The notes: generated by a model not told the origin, from the sequence alone. Positions 43,712 through 53,532 are shown, counted from the first letter of the stretch. The stretch: DNA of 64,000 bases from DASXIF01 sp036498145 (GCA_963708625.1 CAVPSV010000004.1:1116001-1180000), one strand, 5' to 3'. Translations and numbers: made by a program.

Positions 43712-45300
43712 TCAGTACGCGCCGCGGGAGCGCAGTACCGCCCACACAGTGCGGGCGATGATCGTCAGGTCGATCGCGAGCGACCAGTTCTCGACGTAGT
43801 ACAGGTCCAGGCGCACCGACTCGTCCCAGGACAGATCGCTGCGGCCGCTCACCTGCCACAGGCCGGTCATGCCTGGCTTGACCAGCAGCCGGCGGTGGTC
43901 GTGCGACTCGTACCGCTCCACCTCGTCCGGCAACGGCGGCCGTGGCCCGACCAACGACATGCTGCCCGCGAGCACGTTGAACAGCTGCGGCAACTCGTCG
44001 ATGGACAGCTTGCGCAGCCAGCGCCCGACCGGCGTCACCCGCGGGTCCGTGCGGATCTTGAAGAGCATGCCGCCTTCGGACTCGTTCAGCTCGAGCAGGT
44101 CGGAGCGGCGCTTGTCCGCGTCGTGGTACATCGAGCGGAACTTGTACACCTTGATCTCGCGGCCGTCCTGACCCATCCGGACGCTGCGGTACAGCGCCGG
44201 ACCGCGGCTGGTGAGCCGCACCAAGCGCGGCGATGAACAGCAATACGGGCGCCGACACCACGATCAGGAAGACGGACCCGACCACGTCCAGCGCACGCTT
44301 GATCACCTGGCGCAGCCCGGTGAACTGCGGCTGGTCCACCCACATCAAGGGCAGTCCCTCGACCGGGCTGACGTGCACCCGTGGGCCGGCGACCTCGGTC
44401 AGTCCGGGCGCCATCACCATGTTGCGGCCGGTACCTTCCAGCGCCCAGCCGAGTTCACGGATGCGGCGTGGCCCGAGTCCGGCGCCGGCCACCGCGACGA
44501 TGTCCACATCGAGGTCCTCGGCCATCATCGCGGCGCGGGTCGACCGAGCCGACGACCGGCACACCCGGTGCGATCTCCGCTGCCCAGCTCGGCGTCCTCG
44601 ACGCAGGCGCCGACGACCACCAGGCCCGCCTCCGGGTTGCGTGAGGTGACTTCCGCGAGGTGCCGCACCGACTCGCTGGTGCCGACGCCGAGGATCGCGC
44701 TGGTCCAATGTCCGCGCTTGCGCGCGTTCGTGCACGCCCTGCCGGATGACGTACCGGGCGAGCACCATGAGCAACGCGCCCACCGGAATGACGACCGCGA
44801 CGAACAGCCTCGCCACGTGGATCCCGCGAGGTAGCCGACGACCGCCGCGGCGCCGATGAGCCGCGCGCAGCCACGCAGCACCTGCTGGTACTCCAGCGTG
44901 CCGGTGCTGATACGGCGGATCTCGTAAGCGCCGACCGCGTGCAGGCACAGCAGCCAGCTGACCGTGAGCACGGCCGCCCAGAAGAAGTAGATGCCGGTGA
45001 AGACGTCGTCCTTGAAGCCGAACCGGATCAGCCAGCCGAGCGCGATGGCGACGGTGGCGCACAGCGGCGTCGGAGACCAGACAGCTGGCGGACGAAGACG
45101 CGCGACCAGCTGGCGACCGAGCGACCGTCGCTGAGCGGCAGCCGTAGCGGCCGGGGCCGCGGGAGCGCGCGCGGCGCTGCACGCCCGGCGGAAATCGTCT
45201 GCGTCGATTCGGTGGCGACAAAAGCGGCCCCGAGCTCGTCGCCGGAGTTCTCATTGGAGCCCAGCCAGGGAAGGATTCGTGTCACTACCACGCCTCCCAT
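43712..45300 (-). CDS. Undecaprenyl-phosphate sugar phosphotransferase, WbaP type (frame broken as read)
   Basis: This is an exopolysaccharide polyprenyl glycosylphosphotransferase of about 520 residues. The N-terminal part holds membrane helices (PLCATVAIALGWLIRFGF, YFFWAAVLTVSWLLCLHA and VARLFVAVVIPVGALLMVLA) and a Rossmann-like middle. The C-terminal catalytic domain has KRALDVVGSVFLIVVSAPVL, KVYKFRSMYHDAD, LRKLSIDELPQLFNVLAGSM, SLVGPRPPLPDE and KPGMTGLWQVSGRSDLSWDE, all diagnostic. It would start the repeat unit by placing a sugar phosphate on undecaprenyl phosphate. About six frame breaks occur (near 45075, 44825, 44725, 44578, 44540 and 44222). Confidence 0.88.
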
Positions 45301-46559
45301 AGTCCGGGACCCGATTACCGCGGCCGGCATCGCCGCTCATGTTGCGGGCCGGCACTGTTGCCGCGTCCATCAGGATGGATTCGAACCGGGAGCCGATGCG
45401 ATCCGACGTTAAAACGGTCGGCGGCAAGGTTACGCGCATGTATCCCGATGCTGTCCAATCGAGATGACTCGGCGGTCACCGGCGAGCCATCGCGCCGCGT
45501 CCGCGGCACCGTCCGGGGTCGGCGGGGCGACAAATCCTCCACCGGCCGTGACGTCGGCCGCGGACGGGTTGCCGTCCGGCACCAGCGCGATGATCGGCCG
45601 GCCTACGCAGAGGTAGCTCAGCACCTTGCTCGGCACCGAGAACCGCGCCGCGTCGGGCTCCAGCAAGCGCGACCAGGACGTCTGCGCTGGCCAGCACGTC
45701 GGCCAACTCCTCGGCCGGCTGGTAGCCCAGGATCCGGACATCCGTCCGGTCGCCCGCAGCGGCGGCGCAGGTCATCGGCGCCCACGCCCTCGGAGACGAC
45801 GACCAGGATCGCGTCGCGGCCGCGGGCGCGCACGCGGTCGAGCAGCTCCAGCAGCAGCAGCGGGTTGTGCTTGCGGCCGAGCGTGCCGGCGTACATCAGC
45901 CGCAACGGCTCGAGCCGGCAGGCTCTCGCGGCGCGACCATGCGTTGTCGCGCGGGCCAGGGGTCAGCTCGTCCAGCGGTGCCCAGTTCGGGATGACGGTG
46001 ACACCTTCGCGCACCATCCCCCAGCGGGCGTACTGCTGCAGGAACGGCTCGCCGATGGCGACGACGGCCGTTAGCCGAGGCCACCTGGGACTTCTCCAGG
46101 CCCTCGACCCCCCGCCGCACCGCCGCCGCCACCGGCGCGGGCAGGCGCCGCTGCGCCTCGGCCGCCACCCCGAGGCTGTAGACGTCCTGGTGCCACAACA
46201 CCCACGGCTGACCGGTGCGGGCGAAGTGACGCCGCATCCGCGCCAGCGCGAACAGCGGCACGTTGCACGCGACGACGACGTCGTGGCGCTCGCCGATTCG
46301 AGCCTGCGCTGCCAGGCGCGGCGTAGGCCAGCTCGAACCTGGTGCGGGCCACCGGGGAGTACTTGACCATGGGTACGGACGCGGTCACGGTCTCGATGCG
46401 CAGCGTCGACGGGTCGCCGGGTTCTACCGAGAGCCGGCCATGGCCGGTGACGTACTGCGAGCTGTATTCATGCAGAACTTCGTGGCCGCGCCCTGCCAGA
46501 TTTCGGGACAATTGCACCTGAAATGGGTGGCCGCTGAAGTCGTGCACGTTCAGCCGCAT
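45251..46559 (-). CDS. Glycosyltransferase family 4 protein (frame broken as read)
   Basis: This is a GT-B glycosyltransferase of over 400 residues, read in pieces. The pieces are MRLNVHDFSGHPFQVQLSRN at the start, WVLWHQDVYSLGVAAEAQRR, VIPNWAPLDELTPGPRDNAW, LRLMYAGTLGRKHNPLLLLE, VRILGYQPAEELADVLASAD, RFSVPSKVLSYLCVGRPIIA and a final IGSRFESILMDAA. This is the order of the WcaI-like GT4 family. Breaks lie near 46320, 46072, 45915, 45765, 45665, 45475 and 45405. The stop at 45251 would overlap the next gene by 50 bp, so the true end is uncertain. It is divergent from the phosphatase gene. Confidence 0.8.
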
Positions 46560-46694
46560 GTCTGTGTAAAACGAGTGAGCTTCTGCCGAGTTGCGCTGAT
46601 GTAGAGATTAGGTGTGGTTTTTCTGCGTCGTTCCGCGGCTGGGCGTGCGTCGTTCGGAATGCGGCAAGCCTGGTGGCGATTCGTGAATACTTGC

Positions 46695-47297
46695 CCCGTG
46701 GCGTTCCAGGTGCTCTACGTATGCACCGGCAATCTGTGCCGATCACCGATGGCGGAGCTGCTGTTCCGCGGTTGGGTCGACCCGAGGCCGACGTGACGGT
46801 GAGCAGCGCCGGGCGTCCAGGCGCTGGTGGGCCAGGGCATCGACCGTTCCTCCGCCTCGGCACTGGGCCAGCTCGGTATCGACCCGAGCGATCACCGGGC
46901 GAGGCAGTTCGAGCCGTGGATGGCTGCCGACGCCGATCTGATCCTGTGCGCGACCGGCGAGCAGCGCGATCTGGTGATGACCGCGGTGCCGAGCACCATG
47001 CGCCGGGCGTTCGCCATGAAGGAGTTCGTCCGGCTGGTGAACGGCGTGCCACGCGGCGAGCCACGCACCGTCGTCGCCGCGGCTGCCGCGCACCGCGGTA
47101 AGGTGGCGCTGCCGGTCGGAGAGGAGGACGACGTGCGTGATCCGTACAAGGGCGCGATCAAGCATGCCAAGACCATCGCCGAGGAGATCACCGAGACGGT
47201 CTACGCGACGCTTGACGCCCTGGGTTTCGCCGCGCAGCGCTGGGCCCATGTGCCGCCGGAGCGTGCGGACCGTACTGGTCGCCCTGCCCCCTACTGA
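46695..47297 (+). CDS. Low-molecular-weight protein-tyrosine phosphatase (two frame breaks as read)
   Basis: This is a cytoplasmic LMW-PTP of about 200 residues. The P-loop is CTGNLCRSP right after the N-terminal VLYVC strand, with VTVSSAG next, DQ-like GIDPSDHRARQF and ADLILCATGEQRDLV, then the acid loop as VRDPYKGAI. Frame breaks near 46788 and 46822 split the first 35 residues from the rest. The family dephosphorylates the tyrosine tail of BY-kinases at polysaccharide loci, which matches the kinase at 23432-24952. The GTG start is at the conserved N-terminus. Confidence 0.82.
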
Positions 47298-47363
47298 CCG
47301 CCTGGCAACTCCAGGGTCGGGTCGAGGACGGAGATCCTCGGGTCACCGGGTGTGGGCGCTGGT

Positions 47364-47369
47364 TAGGCT
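47364..47369 (+). promoter_or_regulatory. -10 box for def (leaderless)
   Basis: TAGGCT, then CTTCAG (6 nt), then GTG at 47376. Confidence 0.5.
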
Positions 47370-47375
47370 CTTCAG

Positions 47376-47903
47376 GTGCCAGCCAGCAAGCCGACCCGCA
47401 AGATCCGCGTAGCGGGCGATCCCGTCCTGCACCAGCCGTGCCGCGAGGTCACCAGCTTCGACGACGAACTCGCCGAACTGGTGGACGACCTGTTCGCCTC
47501 GCTGGCCGTCGCCGAAGGTGTCGGGCTGGCCGCCCCGCAGGTGGGCGTCGATCTTGCGGTCTTCGTCTACGACTGCCCGGATGAGATCGGCGAGCACCAC
47601 GTCGGGCACGTGGTCAACCCGACCATCGAGATCAGCGGACCGATGGTCGAACACGACGAGGGGTGCCTGTCGGTGCCGGGTCCCTACTTTCCGCTGGAGC
47701 GAGCTGACCATGCGACGGTGCGCGGCGTGGACAAGGACGGGAAGCCGGTCGAGGTGAGCGGCTCCGGCTTCTTCGGCCGGTGCCTGCAGCACGAAACTGA
47801 TCATCTGCGCGGGCTGCTGTACATCGACCACCTGCCGCGCAACCGGCGCCGTCGGGTGCTGCGCGACATGGTGCCCTTCGAGTGGAATGCCCCGATCCCG
47901 TAG
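47376..47903 (+). CDS. def: Peptide deformylase
   Basis: This is a 175-residue peptide deformylase removing formyl groups from nascent N-terminal methionine. The three metal-site motifs are exact: GVGLAAPQ (about 49-56), EGCLSVPG (about 94-101) and QHETDHLRG (HExxH, near 138-146). The size is standard for actinobacterial enzymes. It is transcribed alone from a leaderless promoter and ends at the perfect hairpin 47991-48035. Confidence 0.96.
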   Translation: MPASKPTRKIRVAGDPVLHQPCREVTSFDDELAELVDDLFASLAVAEGVGLAAPQVGVDLAVFVYDCPDEIGEHHVGHVVNPTIEISGPMVEHDEGCLSVPGPYFPLERADHATVRGVDKDGKPVEVSGSGFFGRCLQHETDHLRGLLYIDHLPRNRRRRVLRDMVPFEWNAPIP

Positions 47904-47990
47904 CCACGGGCCGGCCGGGCTGAGCAGCAGCGCGTCGCGCTTTCCGCTGGTGGCCGGGGTTCGCTCACGTAGCGCGACCCGAACACGCAA

Positions 47991-48035
47991 CGAAGCGGGG
48001 AGTGGGGCGGTCCGGCGCCCGCACTCCCCGCTTCG
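47991..48035. terminator. Bidirectional terminator, 14-bp perfect stem
   Basis: CGAAGCGGGGAGTG (47991-48004) and CACTCCCCGCTTCG (48022-48035) flank a 17-nt loop, between convergent def and the membrane protein gene. Confidence 0.8.
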
Positions 48036-48050
48036 CCGGGCCGTGCGGGC

Positions 48051-49073
48051 TCAGCCGGCCTTGGTGGTGACGGTGTAGGTGATCGGTGCAGTCGCCACTG
48101 AGCCCAGGCTCCAGGTGCCACCGGTGCCGATGACCTGGCCGGTAACCGGATCGAAGATGACCTCGTCGCTGCCGTGGTTGGTGCTGGTCTTGCGCCATTG
48201 GTAGGAGATCGCGTCGCCGAACTGGCCACTGCCGTTGGACACGTGGTGCAGCACCGTTACACCCGGCACGCCACGCAGCGCGTCGATGACGGCGAGTGCC
48301 ACCGAGTTCGGCGCGTAGCCGGTGCTCAGGAACGCGTCGCCGACGCTCCACATGTCGTCGTTGCTGCTGTCGGTGTATGTGCTGCCGGTCGGCGGCGCGT
48401 CGTACTTGCGGTCGAACGCGGCGAGCGAGGCGCGGATGGCGGCCGGATCACTGGGCAGGCTCTGTGCGAACTGCGGCCGGTACGGCAGCCAGCCCACGGC
48501 TGCGGTGCAGCCGGGGAACGGTTCGCCCGGATAGCCGCCGATGCTCTGAAATGCTCCGCACTTGGCCGTTTCCCGTACCGACGGCGGCGGCGCGGCCGAT
48601 CCGGGGCTCTGCAGCTCCGGCGGGGCGTCCGAGACGAGAACCCAGGCGCCACTCGGATCGGCCGGGATCCAGGTGTCGCTGGTGCCGGCGTGCACGTGCA
48701 GGTACTGCCCGGGCGCGAGCCCGTACGGGCTCGCGGACGTGACCGCGGCCGACGTCAATCGCCCGGCTGCACTCACCGCGGGGTGTTGTGTCCCATGCCC
48801 GGACCCGGCTGCCATCGCGACCAATCCGCCCGCGAGGCCGGCGACGGCGGCAGCCGCCACTGACGCGCCCAGCGCGGTCCGCAGCGTCGGGCGGTATCCG
48901 TGTCGACGCGGCACCCCGCGGCCCGGGTAGTCACCCAGGACGACGACATCGGCCGCGTCCGAGACAAGTGCGGTGTGCTGGGCTTGCTGGGCTTGCTGGG
49001 CTTGCTGGGCTCGCTCGACGCCGGCGGCTTGGGCGTGCAGTGCGCCGCTGAGGAGTCTCTCCATGTCAGTCAT
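48051..49073 (-). CDS. CU044_5270-like membrane-anchored protein
   Basis: This is a 340-residue protein with a cytoplasmic N-terminus, a QQAQQAQQAQ-type repeat (residues 22-32), a membrane helix at about 67-90 and a long extracytoplasmic domain with SPYGLAPGQYLHVHAGTS and YEV-like SYQWRKTSTN near the end. It resembles the CU044_5270 family, whose genes follow SigE-type ECF sigma genes. It overlaps the sigma gene by 8 bp. It may act as a membrane regulator of the sigma factor, but no anti-sigma motif (zinc HxxxCxxC) is visible. Confidence 0.7.
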   Translation of the reverse strand: MTDMERLLSGALHAQAAGVERAQQAQQAQQAQHTALVSDAADVVVLGDYPGRGVPRRHGYRPTLRTALGASVAAAAVAGLAGGLVAMAAGSGHGTQHPAVSAAGRLTSAAVTSASPYGLAPGQYLHVHAGTSDTWIPADPSGAWVLVSDAPPELQSPGSAAPPPSVRETAKCGAFQSIGGYPGEPFPGCTAAVGWLPYRPQFAQSLPSDPAAIRASLAAFDRKYDAPPTGSTYTDSSNDDMWSVGDAFLSTGYAPNSVALAVIDALRGVPGVTVLHHVSNGSGQFGDAISYQWRKTSTNHGSDEVIFDPVTGQVIGTGGTWSLGSVATAPITYTVTTKAG

Positions 49074-49620
49074 CGCTGTTCTTCCTTACTGAGGTGGTGA
49101 GGGAGCGCAGCCCACGTGCTGCGCTCGATCGGACGGTTGACGGGGTGACGTGCAGGACGCCCGCGATTTCCGCGTCCGACAGGCCGGAGAAGTAGCGCAA
49201 GGCGAGCACCTCGCGCTGGCGCCCGGGCAGCCGGTAGAAGTGCTGGAGCACGTCGGCGAACCGTTCGGAGTGCAGCAGTCCCTCGTCCGCGCCGGGCGCG
49301 GGCGGATCCGGGACGTATGCCGCGAGGTAACGGCGAGCGGTGATATGCCGACGCAGCGCCGAACGGGAGCGGTTGACGACGGCCGTACGGGCATAGGCGA
49401 GGGCGGCCTGCTCGGATTCCAGCTTGGGCCAGGTCCGGAACATCGCCTCGACGACGTCCGACACCACATCGGCGGCGGCCTCACGATCGCGGAGCAGGCT
49501 CACCGCCAGCCCGATCAGGCCGCCGCGATGCTGGTCGATCAGTGTGGCGATGGCGTGCGGAGAGGAATCGAATTCGGCGCGCTCATTGCCGAGCGCACTG
49601 AACATCTGCAGCGTCGTCAT
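49066..49620 (-). CDS. ECF RNA polymerase sigma factor, SigE-like
   Basis: This is a 184-residue ECF sigma factor. Region 2 spans about 25-95 (LIDQHRGGLIGLAVSLLRDR, DVVSDVVEAMFRTWPKL). Region 4 spans about 125-180 (FYRLPGRQREVLALRYFSGL, SDAEIAGVLHVTPSTVRSSA). It matches the SigE/ECF41-like group without a C-terminal extension. It should direct its own operon, which includes the membrane protein behind it. No ECF -35 motif (GAAC) was recognised upstream. Confidence 0.88.
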   Translation of the reverse strand: MTTLQMFSALGNERAEFDSSPHAIATLIDQHRGGLIGLAVSLLRDREAAADVVSDVVEAMFRTWPKLESEQAALAYARTAVVNRSRSALRRHITARRYLAAYVPDPPAPGADEGLLHSERFADVLQHFYRLPGRQREVLALRYFSGLSDAEIAGVLHVTPSTVRSSAARGLRSLTTSVRKNSDD

Positions 49621-49664
49621 ACCGGTGAGACGCCCAGGTCTCGGATTTGCTGCGCCTATCGCAA

Positions 49665-49698
49665 CAGGCCACCTGTCGTCTTTCCGACAGGTGGCCTG
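49665..49698. terminator. Terminator hairpin downstream of asd
   Basis: CAGGCCACCTGTCG pairs perfectly with CGACAGGTGGCCTG across a 6-nt loop. No U-tract follows, as is usual in high-GC actinomycetes. Confidence 0.8.
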
Positions 49699-49707
49699 GA
49701 GCGATCG

Positions 49708-49757
49708 CGATCGTGATGCTCAGGCGCGGCTATAGCAGCGCGTCCGCATCACGATTG
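49708..49757. terminator. CTATAG-centred hairpin repeat, copy B2
   Basis: ATCGTGATGC pairs with GCATCACGAT around a GCGCGGCTATAGCAGCGCG core. It begins right after the asd stop codon and precedes the second hairpin, giving a double terminator. Its arms match those of B1 at 22397-22446. Confidence 0.7.
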
Positions 49758-49758
49758 A

Positions 49759-50781
49759 CTAGTTGATCAGGAGTTCGGCGATCTGGACGGCGTTGAGCGC
49801 AGCGCCCTTGCGCAGGTTGTCGTTGCTGACGAACAGGGCCAGCCCGCGACCGTCGGCCACGGTGGGGTCCTGGCGGATGCGCCCGACGAAGGACGGGTCC
49901 TGTCCCGCCGCCTGCAACGGAGTCGGCACATCGGTGACGGCAACCCCGGGCGCGTCGGACAGCAGTTCCAGCGCCCGCGCAACGGACAGCGGCCGAGCGA
50001 ACTCGGCATTGATCGACAGCGAGTGCCCGGTGAACACCGGCACGCGCACGCAGGTGCCGGAGACGAGCAGGTCGGGGATGCCGAGGATCTTGCGCGACTC
50101 GTTGCGCAGCTTCTTCTCTTCGTCGGTCTCGAACTCGCCGTCGTCGACAATCGAACCCGCCAGCGGCAGCACATTGAACGCGATCGGACGCACGTACTTC
50201 ACCGGCGCGGGGAACTGCACCGCGGCGCCGTCGTGGGTCAGCTCGGCCGCGCGGTCGACGACCTGGCGCACCTGCTTGTCCAGCTCGTCCACGCCGGCCA
50301 GACCGCTCCCGGACACGGCCTGAAAGGTGGTCGCGATCAACCGGATGAGCCCTGACTCGTCGTGCAGCGGCTTGAGCACCGGCATCGCCGCCATCGTGGT
50401 GCAGTTCGGATTGGCGATGATGCCCTTGCGGGCGTTGGCCACCTCGCCGCCGTTCACCTCGGCCACCACCAGCGGCACGTCCGGGTCCATCCGCCACGCC
50501 GACGAATTGTCGATCACGGTGACGCCGGCCTCGGCGAAGCGCGGGGCCAGCTCACGCGAACTCGAGGCACCGGCGGAGAACAGCGCGATGTCCAGGCCGC
50601 GCGGATCGGCGGTGGCAGCGTCCTCGACCCGCACGTCCACACCCTCCCAGGACAGCGCGGTGCCGGCCGAGCGAGCGGAGGCGAAGAACCGGATCTCGTC
50701 GACCGGGAAGGACCGCTCAATGAGCATGCGGCGCATCACTGCGCCGACCTGCCCGGTCGCCCCGACCACACCAACCTTCAT
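49759..50781 (-). CDS. asd: Aspartate-semialdehyde dehydrogenase
   Basis: This is a 340-residue enzyme reducing aspartyl phosphate to aspartate semialdehyde in Lys/Thr/Met and diaminopimelate synthesis. VGVVGATGQVGAVM at the N-terminus binds NADP, the active-site Cys is in NPNCTTMAAMP, and the FQAVSGSGLAG and histidine-bearing VFTGHSLSINAEF blocks are present. The ATG overlaps the stop of lysC (ATGA), so the first two enzymes of the pathway are coupled. The longer open frame to 50883 lies inside lysC and is rejected. Confidence 0.96.
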   Translation of the reverse strand: MKVGVVGATGQVGAVMRRMLIERSFPVDEIRFFASARSAGTALSWEGVDVRVEDAATADPRGLDIALFSAGASSSRELAPRFAEAGVTVIDNSSAWRMDPDVPLVVAEVNGGEVANARKGIIANPNCTTMAAMPVLKPLHDESGLIRLIATTFQAVSGSGLAGVDELDKQVRQVVDRAAELTHDGAAVQFPAPVKYVRPIAFNVLPLAGSIVDDGEFETDEEKKLRNESRKILGIPDLLVSGTCVRVPVFTGHSLSINAEFARPLSVARALELLSDAPGVAVTDVPTPLQAAGQDPSFVGRIRQDPTVADGRGLALFVSNDNLRKGAALNAVQIAELLIN

Positions 50782-52046
50782 CGACCCGTCCCCCCGTAGA
50801 CGACGGCGTGCTCGTCGGCCGAACCCAGATCGAAGGCGTCGTGCACCGCACGCACCGCCGCATCGAGGTCGGTGTCGCGGCACACCACCGAGATCCGGAT
50901 CTCCGACGTCGAGATCATCTCCACGTTCACGCCCGCGTCGGCGATGGCGGAGAAGAACTTCGCCGAGACGCCCGGATGCGACCGCATCCCGGCACCCACC
51001 AGCGAGAGCTTGCCGATGTGATCGTCGTAGAGCAGATCGGAGAAGCCGACCTCGTCGCGCACCCTCGTCAGCGCCGCGAGCGCGGTGCTTCCGTCCGTCG
51101 AGGGCAGCGTGAAGGACACATCGGTGCGCCCGGTCCCGCCGGTGGAGATGTTCTGCACGATCATGTCGATATTGATCTCGGCCGCGGCGAGTTCGGTGAA
51201 GATCCGCGCGGCCTCACCCGGCTTGTCCGGCACGCCGACCACGGTGACCTTGACCTCGCTGCGGTCGTGCGCGACACCGCTGATGATCGCGTCTTCCATC
51301 GCAAGATCCTCCATGTGTCCGGCCACAGTCGTGCCGGGTTTGGTAGCGAACGACGACCTGACGTGAATCGGCACCCCGTACCGGCGCCCGTACTCGACGC
51401 TACGCAAGTGCAGGATCTTGGCACCGCTGGCGGCGAGTTCGAGCATCTCCTCGTAGGTCACCGACTCCAACCGCCTCGCATTCGGGACGATGCGCGGGTC
51501 GGCCGTGTACACGCCGTCCACGTCGGTGTAGATCTCGCACACCTCGGCGCCGAGCGCGGCGGCCAGTGCCACCGCCGTGGTGTCCGAGCCGCCCCGGCCC
51601 AACGTGGTGATGTCCTTGGTGTCCGGGCTGACGCCCTGGAAGCCGGCCACGATGGCGATGTTGCCGGCTTTGACCGAGTTCTCCACTCGGCCCGGGGTGA
51701 TGTTCACGATCCTCGCCTTGCCGTGCACCGACGTGGTGAGCACCCCGGCCTGCGAGCCGGTGAACGACTCGGCCTTGTAGCCGAGCGAGTTGATCGCCAT
51801 CGCCAGCAGGGACATGGAGATCCGTTCGCCCGCGGTGAGCAGCATGTCGAACTCGCGCCCGGACGGCACCGGCACGATCTGCTCGGCAAGGTCGATCAAC
51901 TCGTCGGTCGTGTCGCCCATCGCGGACACCACCACCACCACGTCGTGGCCGTCGCGGCGAGTTGCGACGATCCGCTCGGCGACCCGCTTGATCCGTTCAG
52001 CGTCGGCGACCGAGGAGCCGCCGTACTTCTGTACGACGAGACCCAC
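50778..52046 (-). CDS. lysC: Aspartokinase
   Basis: This is a 422-residue aspartate kinase. KYGGSSVAD is at the N-terminus, the phosphate site is ITTLGRGGSDTTAVALAAAL, and two ACT domains follow (about 265-420; VTVVGVPDKPGEAARIF and SLVGAGMRSHPGVSAKFFSA). The ACT tandem gives feedback control by lysine and threonine in this type. GTG 52046 has AAGGAA upstream; the frame continues to 52100 without conserved residues. In corynebacteria and mycobacteria an internal start also makes a smaller ACT-only subunit; that may apply here but was not tested. Confidence 0.96.
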   Translation of the reverse strand: MGLVVQKYGGSSVADAERIKRVAERIVATRRDGHDVVVVVSAMGDTTDELIDLAEQIVPVPSGREFDMLLTAGERISMSLLAMAINSLGYKAESFTGSQAGVLTTSVHGKARIVNITPGRVENSVKAGNIAIVAGFQGVSPDTKDITTLGRGGSDTTAVALAAALGAEVCEIYTDVDGVYTADPRIVPNARRLESVTYEEMLELAASGAKILHLRSVEYGRRYGVPIHVRSSFATKPGTTVAGHMEDLAMEDAIISGVAHDRSEVKVTVVGVPDKPGEAARIFTELAAAEINIDMIVQNISTGGTGRTDVSFTLPSTDGSTALAALTRVRDEVGFSDLLYDDHIGKLSLVGAGMRSHPGVSAKFFSAIADAGVNVEMISTSEIRISVVCRDTDLDAAVRAVHDAFDLGSADEHAVVYGGTGR

Positions 52047-52164
52047 GGTGTTCCTTCCGGTGCACTGGCAGTTCTCGTCCAGAATACCGGCCGGCCGCAC
52101 CGGCTTTGCCGCGATGAACGCGCGAGAAACAGGTGTGGCCCGACCTTTCGGCGCCGCAGCGAGA

Positions 52165-53532
52165 TCAGGCGTGGGCGGCGAAGGCCGAGTCGAGGATGTC
52201 CAATCCCTCGCTGAGCAGGTCCGCGCCGATGACCAACGGCGGCAGGAAGCGCAGCACGTTGCCGTAGGTGCCCGCAGTCAGCGTGATCAGCCCATCCTGG
52301 TGGCAGGCAGCGCAGACCTGCGCGGTCAGCACCGGGTTGGGGACGGTCGTGCCCGGCTCGACCAGTTCGACCGCGAGCATCGCGCCGCGACCGCGCACCT
52401 CGCCGATCGCGCCGTACTTCGCCGCCAGCGTGTCCAATCGTGGTCGCATGCTCGCCTCGATCCGGCGCGCTGCCGCGCACAGGTCCTCGGCACGCATGGT
52501 CTCGATCGCGCCGAGAGCGGCGGCACACGCGACCGGGTTGCCGCCGTACGTGCCACCCAAGCCACCGACGTGCACGTCGTCCATGATCTCCGCGCGGCCG
52601 GTCAGGCCGGCCAGCGGCAGGCCGCCGGCGATGCCCTTGGCCGTGGTGATCAAGTCCGGCACGACGCCCTCGAATTCGCACGCGAACCAGTCGCCGGTGC
52701 GGCAGAAGCCGGTCTGGATCTCGTCCGCGACGAACACGATGCCGTGCTCGGCACACCACGCCGCCACCTGCGCGAGAAAGCCGGGCGGCGGCACGATGAA
52801 TCCGCCTTCACCCTGGATCGGCTCGATGATCACCGCGGCGGTGTTGTCCTCGCCGACCTGGGTGTGCACCTGGGCGACGAACGTCTCGAAGGCCTCCTCG
52901 GCACACCGCTCGGGACCGCTCGGCCAGCGGAACGGGTACGCCATCGGCACGCGGTAGATCTCGTTCGCGAACGGGCCGAACCGGTGCTTGTACGGCATGT
53001 TCTTCGCGGTCAGCGCCATGGTGAGGTTCGTGCGTCCGTGGTACGCGTGCTCGAAGGCCACCACCGCCGGCCGGCCGGTGTGCGTGCGCGCGACCTTGAT
53101 CGCGTTCTCCACCGCCTCGGCGCCGGAGTTGAACAGCGCCGAGCGCTTCGTGTGCGCGCCCGGCGTCAACTCGTTCAGCTGCTCGGCAACCGCGACGTAC
53201 TCCTCGTACGGCGTCACCATGAAACAGGTGTGCGTGAAGTCGCCGACCTGCGCTCGCACGCCCTCGGCAACGCGCGGGGCGGCATTACCCACCGACACCA
53301 CGGCGATGCCGGCGCCGAAGTCGATCAGGTGGTTACCGTCGACGTCGACGACGATCCCGCCGCCGGCACGTTCCACATACACCGGCAACGTCGTCCCGAC
53401 GCCGGCTGACACCGCGGCGAGCTTGCGCGCATGCAGTTCCTTCGAACGCGGGCCCGGGATGGCGGTGGCGAGTACCCGCTTCTGCTCGACGCGCTTGTCG
53501 ACGCGCTTGTCGACGGGCTGATCGACGGACAT
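52165..53532 (-). CDS. gabT: 4-aminobutyrate-2-oxoglutarate transaminase
   Basis: This is a 455-residue class III PLP aminotransferase. It has GNHLIDFGAGIAVVSVGN, FNSGAEAVENAIKVAR, AYHGRTNLTMALTAK, the PLP aspartate in FVADEIQTGFCRTG, and the lysine in ITTAKGIAGGLPLAG. The N-terminal 20 residues have a VDKRVDKRV repeat not typical for the family. It converts GABA to succinate semialdehyde. SD GAAGGAG precedes the ATG. The biotinyl carrier and the aldehyde dehydrogenase are upstream on the same strand, suggesting a putrescine/GABA degradation unit. Confidence 0.9.
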   Translation of the reverse strand: MSVDQPVDKRVDKRVEQKRVLATAIPGPRSKELHARKLAAVSAGVGTTLPVYVERAGGGIVVDVDGNHLIDFGAGIAVVSVGNAAPRVAEGVRAQVGDFTHTCFMVTPYEEYVAVAEQLNELTPGAHTKRSALFNSGAEAVENAIKVARTHTGRPAVVAFEHAYHGRTNLTMALTAKNMPYKHRFGPFANEIYRVPMAYPFRWPSGPERCAEEAFETFVAQVHTQVGEDNTAAVIIEPIQGEGGFIVPPPGFLAQVAAWCAEHGIVFVADEIQTGFCRTGDWFACEFEGVVPDLITTAKGIAGGLPLAGLTGRAEIMDDVHVGGLGGTYGGNPVACAAALGAIETMRAEDLCAAARRIEASMRPRLDTLAAKYGAIGEVRGRGAMLAVELVEPGTTVPNPVLTAQVCAACHQDGLITLTAGTYGNVLRFLPPLVIGADLLSEGLDILDSAFAAHA

